A stretch of DNA of 64,000 bases. It comes from Colwellia demingiae. Its GTDB lineage: Bacteria > Pseudomonadota > Gammaproteobacteria > Enterobacterales > Alteromonadaceae. This document shows, in pieces, positions 8,822 through 18,542 of the stretch. The stretch is taken from assembly GCF_007954275.1 (NCBI RefSeq), contig NZ_VOLT01000006.1, positions 124,001 to 188,000 of the forward strand, in the 5' to 3' direction. The position numbers and the translations under genes are program-made. Below the pieces are notes generated by a model. The model saw nothing but the letters and a program-made list of their open reading frames with translations, did no database searches and was not told where the DNA came from. Positions within the stretch are counted from its first letter, which is position 1. Every line of letters begins with the position of its first letter.

Positions 8822-11806
8822 ATGAGTAAGAAAATATTCACTAAGACAAGAATAGCGACAAGTTTATCACTGATACTTGGAGTAACAGCACTGCCAGCAA
8901 TATCAGCAGAAGAAGCAAGCTTGAAAGACAGTGATGAAATTGAAATCATTGCCGTAACTGGCATGCTTTCAAGTATTAAAGAATCGACAAGAATTAAGCG
9001 TGATGCTTCTGGTGTCGTTGATGCTATCTCAGCTGAGGATATTGGTAAATTTCCTGATACCAATTTAGCAGAATCTTTACAACGCATTACGGGTGTATCA
9101 ATTGATCGTACTAATGGTGAAGGTAGTAAAGTAACCGTACGTGGTTTTGGTCCCGACTTTAATATGGTTACCCTCAATGGCCGTACAATGCCAGCATCTG
9201 GCTTACCTGCTGGTGGTGGTGTCGCAAATTCACGAGCCTTTGAATTCTCAAATTTAGCATCTGATGCTGTTAAATCTGTTTCTGTCTATAAAACAGGTAA
9301 AGCTAACATAGCTACTGGTGGTATTGGCGCAGTTATTGACATAGTAACAGGCAAACCCTTAGATAACCCGGGCATGCATGTTAGTGTTGGTGCAAAAGCT
9401 CTCATGGATACAAGTAACCGTGTAGGTGATGATGTTACACCTGAGTTATCCGGTTTATTCAGCTGGACTGATGATGATGAGATGTTTGGCGCCTCATTAA
9501 CAGTTAATACACAAGAACGACATAGTTCTACCTCTGGTGCATTTGTTAATCAATGGCGAACCGGTGCCTTCGATGGCACAATCCCACAAGCAGCTGATGA
9601 TATTCAATTAAACAATGCACCTGATATTGGTCAACTTTATTCAATGCCATCAGATTTACGCTACTTTATTACCGACCAAGAACGTGAGCGTACTAATGCT
9701 CAACTTACCTTACAGTTCAGACCTGTCGAATCTTTAACTGCAACGCTTGATTACACCTATTCAAAACAGGATACTTTTCAGGCACGCGCTGAACAATCTA
9801 TCTGGATGGACACGTACAAATCTAGTTTAGGTTTTGACGATGAAACGACAACCACTCCAATCGATTATAATGAAGATCGAGGTGCTCAACCCCCACGTGA
9901 TTTAGGCTTAGCGCAACAAGAGCTAAACCAAGTAAATGAAAATGATTCAATTGGTCTGAACATTAGCTACGACGTTAATGACTATTTCAACATCACTTTT
10001 GATGGACATAGCTCAACAGCTGATAGTTCTCCTGATGCAGAATATGGTAGTTGGGTTAATGCAGGTTTAGGCGCAAACATTTCTGCTGGTCAAGGTGTAG
10101 ATTTTAGTAATGACTACCCAACTATGCGAGTCGACTTTGATGATTGTGACCCAAGAAGAGGTTTAAATTGTAACGGGATACTTGATCAAGATGATGTGGG
10201 TACATCAATTCTTGATATGAACTATGCATCTCAAAAAACTGATATTGATGAATTTCGCCTAATTGGTGCTTATGAGTTTGAGGAAGGCAGTATCGAATTT
10301 GGTATTGAGTCTCGTTCTATGGAGAGTCATTCTGTACAAAGCTTAACACGGCATACTATGGGTAACTGGGGTGTTGAAAACCCAGGCGAATTACCTGCTG
10401 GTTTCTTAACTCCAGTTAACTTCACCAAAGAAATTAATGATTTTGATAAAAATGGTGCCTTCAATCAAGGTTTCACCGGTAGTGCTTCACAAATTGGTGC
10501 TTGGGCTGCTGGTCAATATGGCTTTGACTTTGTAGCCAATGGGGCATCTGCAACTAACCGTACAATTAAAGAAGATATTACCGCTGCATTTTTTCAACTT
10601 GACCTTTCAGGTGAGTTAGGCGGTCGTCCATATAACATTTCTGCTGGTTTACGCCTTGAAAGTACTGACGTCACTTCTTCAGCTAATGTCGCACTACCTA
10701 ATGCGGTTGCATGGGAAGGTAATAATGACTTTAACGTACGTTTCGGTAATGGAATGCAAGACTTCTCTGCCGATGCAAATTATGACCATGCATTACCAAG
10801 TTTTGATTTTGACATAGAAGTTGTTGATAATGTTGTAGCGCGGTTCTCTTTCAGTAAAACTATTGCTCGACCTACTTATGATCAATTAAGTGCTGCCGCT
10901 TCTGATGTTAGCGGACCGACCGGCCCAACTAGCTTGCCAGGTGTTCAACTAGGTACGGCTTCTAATGGTAACCCTGGTTTATTACCATTAGAGTCAAATA
11001 ATATCGATTTATCTGCTGAATGGTACTTTGCAGAGACGAGTTATGTATCGATTGGTTATTATGAAAAGCGTGTTAATAACTTCGCTGGTCGTCAACCTGT
11101 TGAAGAAAATGTATACGGTTTACGTGATGCAACTGCAGGCCCTCGTGCTCAAGCGGCCGCTTTAGCGTTAACTGCATTAGGTGAAGAAATAACTGATACC
11201 AACTTATTTGCTATGGTTGCTGCAACCGAAAATAATGTTGATTTCTATTCGATGCCAGCTGAAGATTTTGAAGTTCAATATGATGTTTTACCTAACGGTG
11301 AAGATCCCTTAATGGACTTTACGGTAACTAAGTTTGTAAACAATAAAGAAGCTAAAATCGATGGTTTTGAATTTGCTGTTCAGCATTTCTTTGGCGAAAC
11401 AGGTTTTGGTTTTCAAGCAAACTACACCACTGTTAATGGTGATGTAGGCTTTGATAACAACGGTGATCCATCGGTAACTCAGTTTGCCCTTGTTGGTTTA
11501 AGTGATACAGCTAACCTAATACTAATGTATGAAAATGATGACTTCCAAGCACGTATTGCTTATAACTGGCGTGACAAGTTCTTAAATACACAAGCCCAAT
11601 ATATAAATGAGCCTGGTTATACAGAAGAATACGCACAGGTTGACTTTAATGTTGCTTATCAAGTTACTGAAGAGCTATCTGTCTTCTTCGAAGGTATTAA
11701 TATTACCGGTGAAGATACTCGAACTCACGGTCGTACCACAGCACAATTGTGGAATTTATCAGAGCAAGAAGCACGATATGCTTTAGGTGGTCGTTATACT
11801 TTCTAA
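8822..11806 (+). CDS. TonB-dependent receptor
   Basis: A 994-residue outer-membrane receptor, probably importing oligosaccharides with energy from TonB-ExbBD. It has a signal peptide ending near ALPAISAEE and a possible TonB box in IEIIAVTGM (about 40-48). The plug domain follows, with DIGKFPDTNLAESLQRITGV and VRGFGPDFNMVTLNGR. A long beta-barrel ends in the aromatic signature ARYALGGRYTF. The length and plug sequence match the large carbohydrate-type receptors of Alteromonadales and Caulobacter. The start is supported by a GGGG purine stretch 7 bases upstream. Two LacI-type operators precede it and a hairpin follows it. Two halogenase-like genes lie directly downstream, a common arrangement for this receptor class. 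The substrate is inferred from the neighbours only. Confidence 0.93.
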   Translation: MSKKIFTKTRIATSLSLILGVTALPAISAEEASLKDSDEIEIIAVTGMLSSIKESTRIKRDASGVVDAISAEDIGKFPDTNLAESLQRITGVSIDRTNGEGSKVTVRGFGPDFNMVTLNGRTMPASGLPAGGGVANSRAFEFSNLASDAVKSVSVYKTGKANIATGGIGAVIDIVTGKPLDNPGMHVSVGAKALMDTSNRVGDDVTPELSGLFSWTDDDEMFGASLTVNTQERHSSTSGAFVNQWRTGAFDGTIPQAADDIQLNNAPDIGQLYSMPSDLRYFITDQERERTNAQLTLQFRPVESLTATLDYTYSKQDTFQARAEQSIWMDTYKSSLGFDDETTTTPIDYNEDRGAQPPRDLGLAQQELNQVNENDSIGLNISYDVNDYFNITFDGHSSTADSSPDAEYGSWVNAGLGANISAGQGVDFSNDYPTMRVDFDDCDPRRGLNCNGILDQDDVGTSILDMNYASQKTDIDEFRLIGAYEFEEGSIEFGIESRSMESHSVQSLTRHTMGNWGVENPGELPAGFLTPVNFTKEINDFDKNGAFNQGFTGSASQIGAWAAGQYGFDFVANGASATNRTIKEDITAAFFQLDLSGELGGRPYNISAGLRLESTDVTSSANVALPNAVAWEGNNDFNVRFGNGMQDFSADANYDHALPSFDFDIEVVDNVVARFSFSKTIARPTYDQLSAAASDVSGPTGPTSLPGVQLGTASNGNPGLLPLESNNIDLSAEWYFAETSYVSIGYYEKRVNNFAGRQPVEENVYGLRDATAGPRAQAAALALTALGEEITDTNLFAMVAATENNVDFYSMPAEDFEVQYDVLPNGEDPLMDFTVTKFVNNKEAKIDGFEFAVQHFFGETGFGFQANYTTVNGDVGFDNNGDPSVTQFALVGLSDTANLILMYENDDFQARIAYNWRDKFLNTQAQYINEPGYTEEYAQVDFNVAYQVTEELSVFFEGINITGEDTRTHGRTTAQLWNLSEQEARYALGGRYTF

Positions 11807-11834
11807 TTCAAAGTAGAGAGTAGACTATGCTTAT

Positions 11835-11860
11835 AAATGCCGTGCACTTGCACGGCATTT
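11835..11860 (+). terminator. Hairpin between TonB receptor and halogenase
   Basis: An 11-12 bp perfect inverted repeat (AAATGCCGTGC / GCACGGCATTT, 2-4 base loop) starts 28 bases after the receptor stop. The T-run is short, so it may be a partial terminator or an mRNA-stabilising stem that keeps receptor expression above that of the downstream genes. Confidence 0.6.
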
Positions 11861-11906
11861 ATTGCATGACACTTTATAATGATTTTACTATCAGGCAGGA
11901 GCTAAC

Positions 11907-13454
11907 ATGGACAAAGCTATTAAAAAAATTGTTATTGTTGGTGGAGGGTCTGCTGGTTGGATTACCGCCGGAAGCCTCGCAGCAGAACATTGTGTCAATG
12001 CAGCAAGTAGTATAGAAGTTGTTTTGATTGAATCTCCTGAAGTTAACAGTATCGGTGTTGGAGAAGGCACTTGGCCCTCAATGCGTAATACGTTAGAAAA
12101 AATTGGCATAGATGAAAAAGAGTTTTTACAACAATGTGATGCCTCATTTAAACAGGGTTCAAAGTTTGTAGGTTGGACAACCGGTGATGACAGAGACTCT
12201 TACTATCACCCCTTTATGACACCTGATGGTTATGGTCACGTAGATTTACATGCCGCATGGCAAGCTAACCATTCAGAGCAAGCTTTTGCTGATGCGGTTA
12301 ATATTCAAAGCCATGTTTGCCAAGCAGGTCTCGCACCTAAACAACTGGCAACGCCAAATTACGCTGCCGTTACCAATTATGGCTATCACCTTGATGCAAA
12401 GAAATTTGCCTCACTTCTACGTAAACACTGTACTTCGAAATTAAATGTTCAGCATATTGTTGCTCATATGGACGGTATTATTTCTGCAGACAATGGTGAT
12501 ATTAGCGCCATAAGTACCAAAGAACATGGCCATATAGACGGTGATTTATTTATTGATTGTACCGGTAGCGCATCATTGCTGCTGGGAAAGCATTTTAATA
12601 TTGGCTTTATCAATAAACAGCACATTTTATTTAATGATTCTGCCCTTGCTGTACAAGTTCCCTACCCTGATCAAGCAACCCCAATAAACTCAGCCACGTT
12701 ATCAACAGCACAAAGTGCTGGCTGGATTTGGGATATAGGTTTGCAAACACGACGAGGTGTTGGTTACACCTACTCTAGTAAATATATGAGTGATGTTGAG
12801 GCTGAAAAATCATTAAGACAATATCTAGTCGATTCCGTTGGCGAAGAGAAAGCTAATTTACTCAAGCCTAAAAAATTAATTTTTGAACCTGGTCATAGAG
12901 AAAAATTTTGGCATAAAAACTGTGTTGCCATCGGTATGTCTGCAGGATTTCTTGAGCCTCTTGAAGCTTCTGCCTTAGCCATGGTTGAATTATCATCAAC
13001 CATGATCAGTGAAGAGTTACCCGTGACGCGTGTCCATATGGATATAATCGCCAAACGATTCAATGATAGGTTTAACTATCGCTGGCAGCGTATTATCGAC
13101 TTTTTAAAATTACATTACATTTTAAGTAAACGCACTGACTCACAATACTGGCGAGATAACCAACAACCTGAAAGCATTAGTAAAGAACTTCAGGAGCTGA
13201 TAAAGCTATGGCAATATCAACCTCCAAGCCGTTATGATTTTGTTCAAAATGAAGAAGTATTTCCTTCAGCAAGTTATCAATATGTACTCTATGGTATGGG
13301 ATTTAAAACAGAGCAACGCGCTAACCCAAGAAAATTTGAGGCTAATCCCTTAGCGAAAAAAACGATTGCAGAGACACAAAACAAAATAGATAGATATCTT
13401 ACGGGTTTACCTTCTAATAGAGAATTACTCGATAAGTTAAAAGTGAAGCAATAA
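11907..13454 (+). CDS. Flavin-dependent halogenase-like protein (divergent)
   Basis: A 515-residue member of the tryptophan-halogenase family. These FADH2-dependent enzymes make hypohalous acid and halogenate indoles and other aromatics. The Rossmann motif GGGSAGW is at about residues 12-18 and IGVGEGTWP at about 49-57. A lysine at K82 sits where the catalytic lysine is expected. The GFLEPLEASA segment also matches. The usual WxWxIP motif is changed: the equivalent position (about 272) reads WIWDIG, without Pro and with an acidic residue. It may therefore be a halogenase with different chemistry or a non-halogenating flavoprotein. The start follows a clear AGGAG site. It lies between the TonB receptor and a second, more canonical homologue, with 23 bases to the latter. 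Function in sugar uptake is unknown. Confidence 0.82.
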   Translation: MDKAIKKIVIVGGGSAGWITAGSLAAEHCVNAASSIEVVLIESPEVNSIGVGEGTWPSMRNTLEKIGIDEKEFLQQCDASFKQGSKFVGWTTGDDRDSYYHPFMTPDGYGHVDLHAAWQANHSEQAFADAVNIQSHVCQAGLAPKQLATPNYAAVTNYGYHLDAKKFASLLRKHCTSKLNVQHIVAHMDGIISADNGDISAISTKEHGHIDGDLFIDCTGSASLLLGKHFNIGFINKQHILFNDSALAVQVPYPDQATPINSATLSTAQSAGWIWDIGLQTRRGVGYTYSSKYMSDVEAEKSLRQYLVDSVGEEKANLLKPKKLIFEPGHREKFWHKNCVAIGMSAGFLEPLEASALAMVELSSTMISEELPVTRVHMDIIAKRFNDRFNYRWQRIIDFLKLHYILSKRTDSQYWRDNQQPESISKELQELIKLWQYQPPSRYDFVQNEEVFPSASYQYVLYGMGFKTEQRANPRKFEANPLAKKTIAETQNKIDRYLTGLPSNRELLDKLKVKQ

Positions 13455-13477
13455 AACATCAGTGAAAGGTAGTTATT

Positions 13478-14962
13478 ATGAAAGATAAAATTCAAAATAT
13501 TGTTATTGCTGGCGGTGGTACCGCTGGTTGGATGGCGGCAGCAGCTTTTTCAAAACTACTAGGGAAGAACTTAAATATCACCTTAGTTGAGTCAGATGAG
13601 ATTGCCTCAATAGGCGTAGGTGAAGCCACCATACCCCCGATAAAAACATTCCATAAATTACTCGGTATTAATGAGCAAGAAGTTATGCGAGCCACCCATG
13701 CTACTTTTAAACTCGGTATAGGATTTGAAAACTGGGGACAACAAGGAGATCATTACATTCACTCCTTTGGCGTCACAGGTAAAGAATGTTGGGCAGGTGA
13801 ATTCCATCATTTTTGGTTGCATGGTCTTCGCAAGGGTATTAAAGATGACTTTGGTGATTATTGTTATGAGTTGCAAGCAGCGAAAGCGAATAAGTTTGCT
13901 TTATCAAAGAATACGCCGATTAATTATGCTTATCACCTTGATGCCACACGCTACGCACAATATTTACAAGAATTTAGTAAAAAACTGGGCGTAACTCGTG
14001 TTGAAGGAAAAATTCAACAGGTCAATAAAGACAATAAATCAGGCGAAATAAGTTCGCTTACTTTAGCTTCTGGCCAAATAGTTGAAGGTGATTTTTTTAT
14101 AGATTGTACTGGTTTTCAGGGGCTTTTAATTGAGCAAGCTCTTCACACTGGATTTGATGATTGGTCACACTGGTTACCCTGTGATAGGGCGGTAGCAGTG
14201 CAAACCAAGGCGGTTGCAGCACCTTTACCTTATACACGTTCAATAGCTCGTGAAAGTGGCTGGCAATGGAGAATACCATTACAAAACCGTGTCGGTAATG
14301 GTCTCGTTTTTTGTAGTAAGTATTGCTCAGATGAAGAAGCGATAAATACGCTAACAGCAAACATTGAAGGGGATTTACTTACAGAACCCCGAATCATCAA
14401 ATTTAACACGGGTCGCCGTCGTAAAGGTTGGAACAAAAACTGTGTTGCTTTAGGTTTATCAAGTGGTTTTATCGAGCCGCTTGAGTCAACAAGTATTCAT
14501 TTAATTATGTCTGGAATTATCCGTTTATTGCGCTTATTTCCTTTTGATGGTATTCATCAATCGGCTATTGATGAATACAATAACAAACTCAATTCAGAAT
14601 TAAACGCCGTTCGTGACTTTATCATACTACATTACAAAGCAACTCAGCGTGAAGACAGTAATTTTTGGTTACATTGTAAAAATATGGAAATCCCCCCTTC
14701 CCTCGTGCATAAAATGCAATTATTTAAAGATACAGGTCGTGTCTTTTTAGACGATGGCGATATTTTCCGCGTAGACTCTTGGACCCAAGTAATGCTCGGC
14801 CAAGGCATTAAACCAACGCAATACCACAAAATAGCTGAAATAATGAATGATAAAGAACTAGAGAACTTCATGAGCAGCCTGAAAGCATCGATAACTAATG
14901 CTGTTGAACAATTACCTAGTCACGCAGAGTTCATACAAAGCTATTGTAAATCAGACTATTAA
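13478..14962 (+). CDS. Flavin-dependent tryptophan-halogenase-family protein
   Basis: A 494-residue flavin-dependent halogenase-family protein with the expected motifs: FAD-binding GGGTAGW at residues 12-18, IGVGEATIPP, the probable catalytic lysine K78 in FKLG, WQWRIP at 262-267, and GFIEPLESTSIHL for substrate and halide geometry. It is clearly paralogous to the protein at 60569-62059, with the same WQW-IPLQNR-GNGLV-CSKY block. Homologues beside TonB receptors (BrvH, Xanthomonas FDHs) have been reported to brominate free indole in vitro, but no physiological substrate is known. It is the third gene in the receptor-halogenase-halogenase series. Free tryptophan is unlikely to be the natural target given the sugar context, but this is inference. 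Confidence 0.88.
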   Translation: MKDKIQNIVIAGGGTAGWMAAAAFSKLLGKNLNITLVESDEIASIGVGEATIPPIKTFHKLLGINEQEVMRATHATFKLGIGFENWGQQGDHYIHSFGVTGKECWAGEFHHFWLHGLRKGIKDDFGDYCYELQAAKANKFALSKNTPINYAYHLDATRYAQYLQEFSKKLGVTRVEGKIQQVNKDNKSGEISSLTLASGQIVEGDFFIDCTGFQGLLIEQALHTGFDDWSHWLPCDRAVAVQTKAVAAPLPYTRSIARESGWQWRIPLQNRVGNGLVFCSKYCSDEEAINTLTANIEGDLLTEPRIIKFNTGRRRKGWNKNCVALGLSSGFIEPLESTSIHLIMSGIIRLLRLFPFDGIHQSAIDEYNNKLNSELNAVRDFIILHYKATQREDSNFWLHCKNMEIPPSLVHKMQLFKDTGRVFLDDGDIFRVDSWTQVMLGQGIKPTQYHKIAEIMNDKELENFMSSLKASITNAVEQLPSHAEFIQSYCKSDY

Positions 14963-15049
14963 AAAATACTGCTTAAGTAAAAGCGACTAGCATTGTATTG
15001 TTAATAGCTTTTGCTAGTTAATATCAACACTCACACAGTTGAGAAGTCT

Positions 15050-15829
15050 ATGAAAAAAACACCTAAACTCAGTGTGCAACTTTGGTCTGTCAAAGATGCC
15101 ATTAACCAAGACTTTAATGGCACACTTAAGACGTTATCTAACATGGGTTTTGACGGTGTTGAGTTCGCCGGTGAATTAGGCTCATATGCGAATGATGCCA
15201 AAGCATTAAAACTCTTTTTAGATTCAATTGACCTAAAAGCCAGCGGCGCTCACGTATCTTTTGAACAATTGGATCAAGACAACTTTCAAAAAACTGTAGA
15301 TTTTTATCATCAATTGCAAGTTGATACCTTGATCATTGGTTTGGATGACAGATCTTGGCATCCGCAAGGTATAGAAGAGGTGGTAAAATTACTCAATCAA
15401 CTTGATACAAAGCTAGAACCTTATAATATAAAAACCGGTTTTCATAATCATGAACACGAATTTGATAACTTTAAAGGCACTACTTACTGGGACTATCTAG
15501 CCATGAATACTAAGGATTCCGTCGTATTACAACAGGACGTAGGTTGGACAACATATGCAGGTAAAGATGCCGTATAGTATGTTTATAAGTACCCTAATAG
15601 AAGCTTTACCACGCATTATAGAGTATGTATTCCCGAAGGAGTTAAAGGTAAACAACCTATTATTGGTCGAGATACAATTGATTGGCTGAGGCTGTTAAAG
15701 GCTAATATAAATGTTGGCGGGACAAAATGGATAGTTGTTGAGCAAGATGTATACCCCAATGGCATGAGTTCTTTAGCAGCAGTTGCCTTGTCTAAAAATG
15801 GATTAGAGCAATATATCGAAAAACTTTAA
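15050..15829 (+). pseudogene. Sugar phosphate isomerase/epimerase interrupted by an in-frame amber codon
   Basis: A TIM-barrel xylose-isomerase-like protein begins at the ATG at 15050, preceded by GAGAAG, and reads 175 residues to a TAG at 15575-15577. It carries the metal-site segment FHNHEHEFD. Translation of the same frame after the TAG gives another 83 residues that match the family's C-terminal end (for example GRDTIDWL, then GGTKWIVVEQD). The stop is TAA at 15827-15829. Together the two parts have normal family length (about 260). Only one base therefore separates it from an intact gene, probably a GAG or CAG codon turned into TAG. It could be a recent nonsense mutation or a sequencing error. 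In related clusters such isomerases act with Gfo/Idh/MocA dehydrogenases on 3-keto sugars; relics of those lie at 25.3 kb. Confidence 0.82.
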
Positions 15830-15875
15830 TAAACCTACCTGTTAATTTTTATTTTGTTAGCTACAATTTATTGCG

Positions 15876-16887
15876 TTATTGACAAGAAATATTAGCTTGT
15901 TCAAGGCTATTAGGTCGAATATAAACATCAGTAAAGTCTATATTTAACGGACCTGGCTTTTCAAAAAAGGCCGGTTCTGAATTTAACACGCAAAATTCTG
16001 CTAACGGCATCATCAATACGCGTTTGTGCAATTTCACCACAGTTAACTTGTGCAAGAGTACTTTCATAGAGTATTTTCCAAGTATCCATAGGTACCATAA
16101 AAATATTTAAACCTGCATTTATCGCTTGTGGACAGCTTTCATTTGAACAGCCTTTCATTTGTCCATGACCATTCCAGTCACCAACAACAAAACCGTCAAA
16201 ACCCATTTATCTTTTAAAAAATCCGTTAATAAATATTTATAGCCATGATTTTTTACCATGCCAACTGTTGAATGAAGCCATCACAGATTGAGCGCCAGCG
16301 GTTAAACCACCTACATAACCTTGGCCATGTACATCAAGTAATTCTTGCTCCGATGAAAGAGTATTACCTTGATCGCCCCTAAACCAATATTATGAAGGAA
16401 CAAAGTAGCACCAATAACATTCTTATGTCCGTGCACTGCATCTCTGCCCCACACAGTAGAAATTCGATTACCATCTAAAGAATCATCGATTGATGTTTGA
16501 TACATGGTCTCAGCTAGGTTGACCCAATCATCAGGCGTGGCATGTTTATCATTATTAGGAAAAGCGCCACCGCCATTTAAATAAGACCCAAAGCCATATT
16601 TACGCATATCTTCAACCGTGATATCTCGTATTTCGGGTTGGATCATGTATGCTACTTTTTGCTCAAGCGTCATTGTGCTTAATAGCGAGACTATTTTCCT
16701 TCATTATCAGCATCAGTTTTAACGGCTATATCAAGTGTCGGCCAGATATCAATGTTAGATGAAGCTATTGAGACTTGTGATGACCCAGCTGTTTTATCCT
16801 GCTTTATGTCCGTTACTTGTTTTTGTTTATTTCCATTACAGCCAGCCAACTAACCAACCAACCAACAAATAACGATGCCATAGCCAT
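15876..16887 (-). pseudogene. Decayed GH3 exo-beta-glucanase (ExoP-like)
   Basis: Pieces of one GH3 lipoprotein of the ExoP/CdxA type can be read in several minus-strand frames. A lipobox LAGC lies near 16850. MTLEQKVAYMIQPEIRD, GGGAFPNNDKHATPDDW and WGRDAVHGHKNVIGATL lie in 16370-16680. GAQSVMASFNSWHG follows near 16270-16300. MGFDGFVVGDWNGHGQ and RIDDAVSRILRVKFRTGLF lie in 15965-16206. Frameshifts lie near 16683 and between the later pieces. About 150 residues of the barrel and nearly all of the second and third domains (normally some 400 residues) are deleted; a short tail ends at 15876. No product is expected. The relic shows that a second large GH3 once stood beside the FHS transporter. 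Confidence 0.85.
16845..16866. repeat. Short AACC/TTGG tandem repeat in GH3 relic signal region
   Basis: About four copies of a 4-base unit (CTAACCAACCAACCAAC and flank) fall in the signal-peptide part of the decayed GH3 gene, and reading through it meets an in-frame stop. Slippage at this repeat could have caused one of the frame changes. Confidence 0.5.
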
Positions 16888-16996
16888 GCAAAGTATGCTG
16901 GCACCTGGACTATTTTTTATCTTTTTTTCATTATGTTGTTTCTTGTTTATTTTAATTTCTAATTTTTAATCAAAAGGTTAAATAGATAACAATTTA

Positions 16997-18265
16997 TTAG
17001 TTGGCAATCGCTTTTACTTTACTGCCTGATAGACCGTAATAAGCAATAAAAAAATAGCAGAATATAGGTAATAAAAATGCAGGTTGTACACCAATATTGT
17101 CTGCTAAAACACCTTGAAAAAGAGGAATAATTGCACCGCCAACAATTGCTAAACATAAGATACCCGAACCTTGACTGGTATGCTTACCTAAGCCTTGAAT
17201 GGCTAAACTAAAAATTGTCGGAAACATAATTGAATTACATAAACCAACAAGCAAAATTGCCACCATGGCAAGTGTACCTGAAGAGAATACAGCAACTAAA
17301 ATCAATATAACGGCGAGCGTTGCGTTAAAAAATAGTGCTTTACCCGCAGCAACTTTTTGCATAACAGCAGCACCAATAAAACGTCCTACCATAGCTCCTC
17401 CCCAATAATAAGCAATATACTTTGCTGCTTGGTATTCTTCTAAACCAGCAATCGAAGGCTCGGCAAAAAAGCTGACCAAAAAGCTACCAATAGCAACTTC
17501 AGCACCAACATAGACGAAGATACCAACAGCACCGAGTACCAAGTGACGATATTGCCACGCACTGCCACTATCCTCTTGTTCATCTTTTTGAGCGTCTTCT
17601 TCGACCAAGGATAAATTGGGTAATTTTAACCAAGCAAAAACGGCAGCCAGAACTAATAACATAGCTGCTAGAAAAACATAAGGCATTTGAACTGATTCTG
17701 CTGACGTTTGGGGCGACAGGGCATCAGCTGCTTCATTTAAAATTAGAAAGGCGCCAAAAAATGGTGCTACTGTTGTGCCTAAAGCGTTAAACGCTTGTGT
17801 CATGGTCAAACGAGATGATGCAGTTTTAGCATCACCTAACATACTTACATATGGGTTAGCTGATACTTGAAGTAAGGTAATACCACTAGCCAATATAAAT
17901 AAAGCCATCAAGAAAACGGGATAACTATGCATAGATGCAGCAGGATAGAAAAATAAGCAACCAATAGCAGCGATGAGCAGCCCTAAAACAATACCTTTTT
18001 GATAACCCAGCTTTTTCACGATTGCTCCTGCGGGTAATGAAAAAAGGAAATATGCACCAAAAAAGCAAAATTGTACCAACATAGCCTTACTATAAGATAA
18101 ATCAAAAACGCCTTTCAAATGCGGAATTAAAATATCATTTAGACACGTTATAAACCCCCACATAAAAAATAACGACGTTAATGACGTTAGAGCGAATGCA
18201 AAATTTTTATTGTCTGGCATATCGTTCACCTGATTAAAAGTACCTGAATTTGAATGCGTTGCCAT
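16997..18265 (-). CDS. FHS-family hexose:H+ symporter (GluP/FucP type)
   Basis: A 422-residue major-facilitator transporter of the fucose-galactose-glucose group with about 12 hydrophobic segments. Family features are [19 protein letters not shown] near residue 33, the helix [17 protein letters not shown], and [17 protein letters not shown] in the middle. It should import glucose or a related hexose with protons. The ATG at 18265 follows a strong GAGGG site. It is transcribed away from the GH1 gene, and two LacI-type operators sit in the shared 277-base region. By position it recovers free glucose released by the surface GH3, GH16 and GH30 enzymes. Confidence 0.88.
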   Translation of the reverse strand: MATHSNSGTFNQVNDMPDNKNFAFALTSLTSLFFMWGFITCLNDILIPHLKGVFDLSYSKAMLVQFCFFGAYFLFSLPAGAIVKKLGYQKGIVLGLLIAAIGCLFFYPAASMHSYPVFLMALFILASGITLLQVSANPYVSMLGDAKTASSRLTMTQAFNALGTTVAPFFGAFLILNEAADALSPQTSAESVQMPYVFLAAMLLVLAAVFAWLKLPNLSLVEEDAQKDEQEDSGSAWQYRHLVLGAVGIFVYVGAEVAIGSFLVSFFAEPSIAGLEEYQAAKYIAYYWGGAMVGRFIGAAVMQKVAAGKALFFNATLAVILILVAVFSSGTLAMVAILLVGLCNSIMFPTIFSLAIQGLGKHTSQGSGILCLAIVGGAIIPLFQGVLADNIGVQPAFLLPIFCYFFIAYYGLSGSKVKAIAN

Positions 18266-18419
18266 AATTCCCTCTTCTTAAATTACTTTGTTGTTATTAC
18301 TTAACTTGTCACTGACTAATGAAATATAAATAAAACGTTATGTTTCAATGCATTAAATAAATTTAAATTGAAACACCATGAAAATGGTTGACCTAAGTCT
18401 TATAAAGCTCTAACCTAAA

Positions 18420-18433
18420 TGTAAGCGCTTACA
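18420..18433. promoter_or_regulatory. LacI-family operator, site 4
   Basis: Perfect TGTAAGCGCTTACA between the divergent FHS transporter and GH1 genes, about 155 bases before the transporter start. It matches the three sites at 8.4-8.8 kb exactly. Confidence 0.8.
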
Positions 18434-18474
18434 TCCATATTAAAGAGCATCCAGATACATTTATCAACCTTTTT

Positions 18475-18488
18475 TGTAAGCGCTCACA
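18475..18488. promoter_or_regulatory. LacI-family operator, site 5 (one mismatch)
   Basis: TGTAAGCGCTCACA differs from the palindrome by one base. It lies 55 bases (centre to centre) from site 4 and 55 bases before the GH1 start, so it probably controls the GH1-GPH-GPH-LacI-Glk operon. Confidence 0.72.
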
Positions 18489-18542
18489 TAAAAAAAAGAT
18501 AATTGCCAAAATTAATTGGCTTAAGAAATAGGTATTTAGTTA

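Noticed and set aside
8740..9177. Minus-strand reading frame of 145 codons over the start of the TonB receptor
   Set aside because: It lies antisense to a strongly supported receptor gene, covers its signal peptide and plug, and has no recognisable motif.
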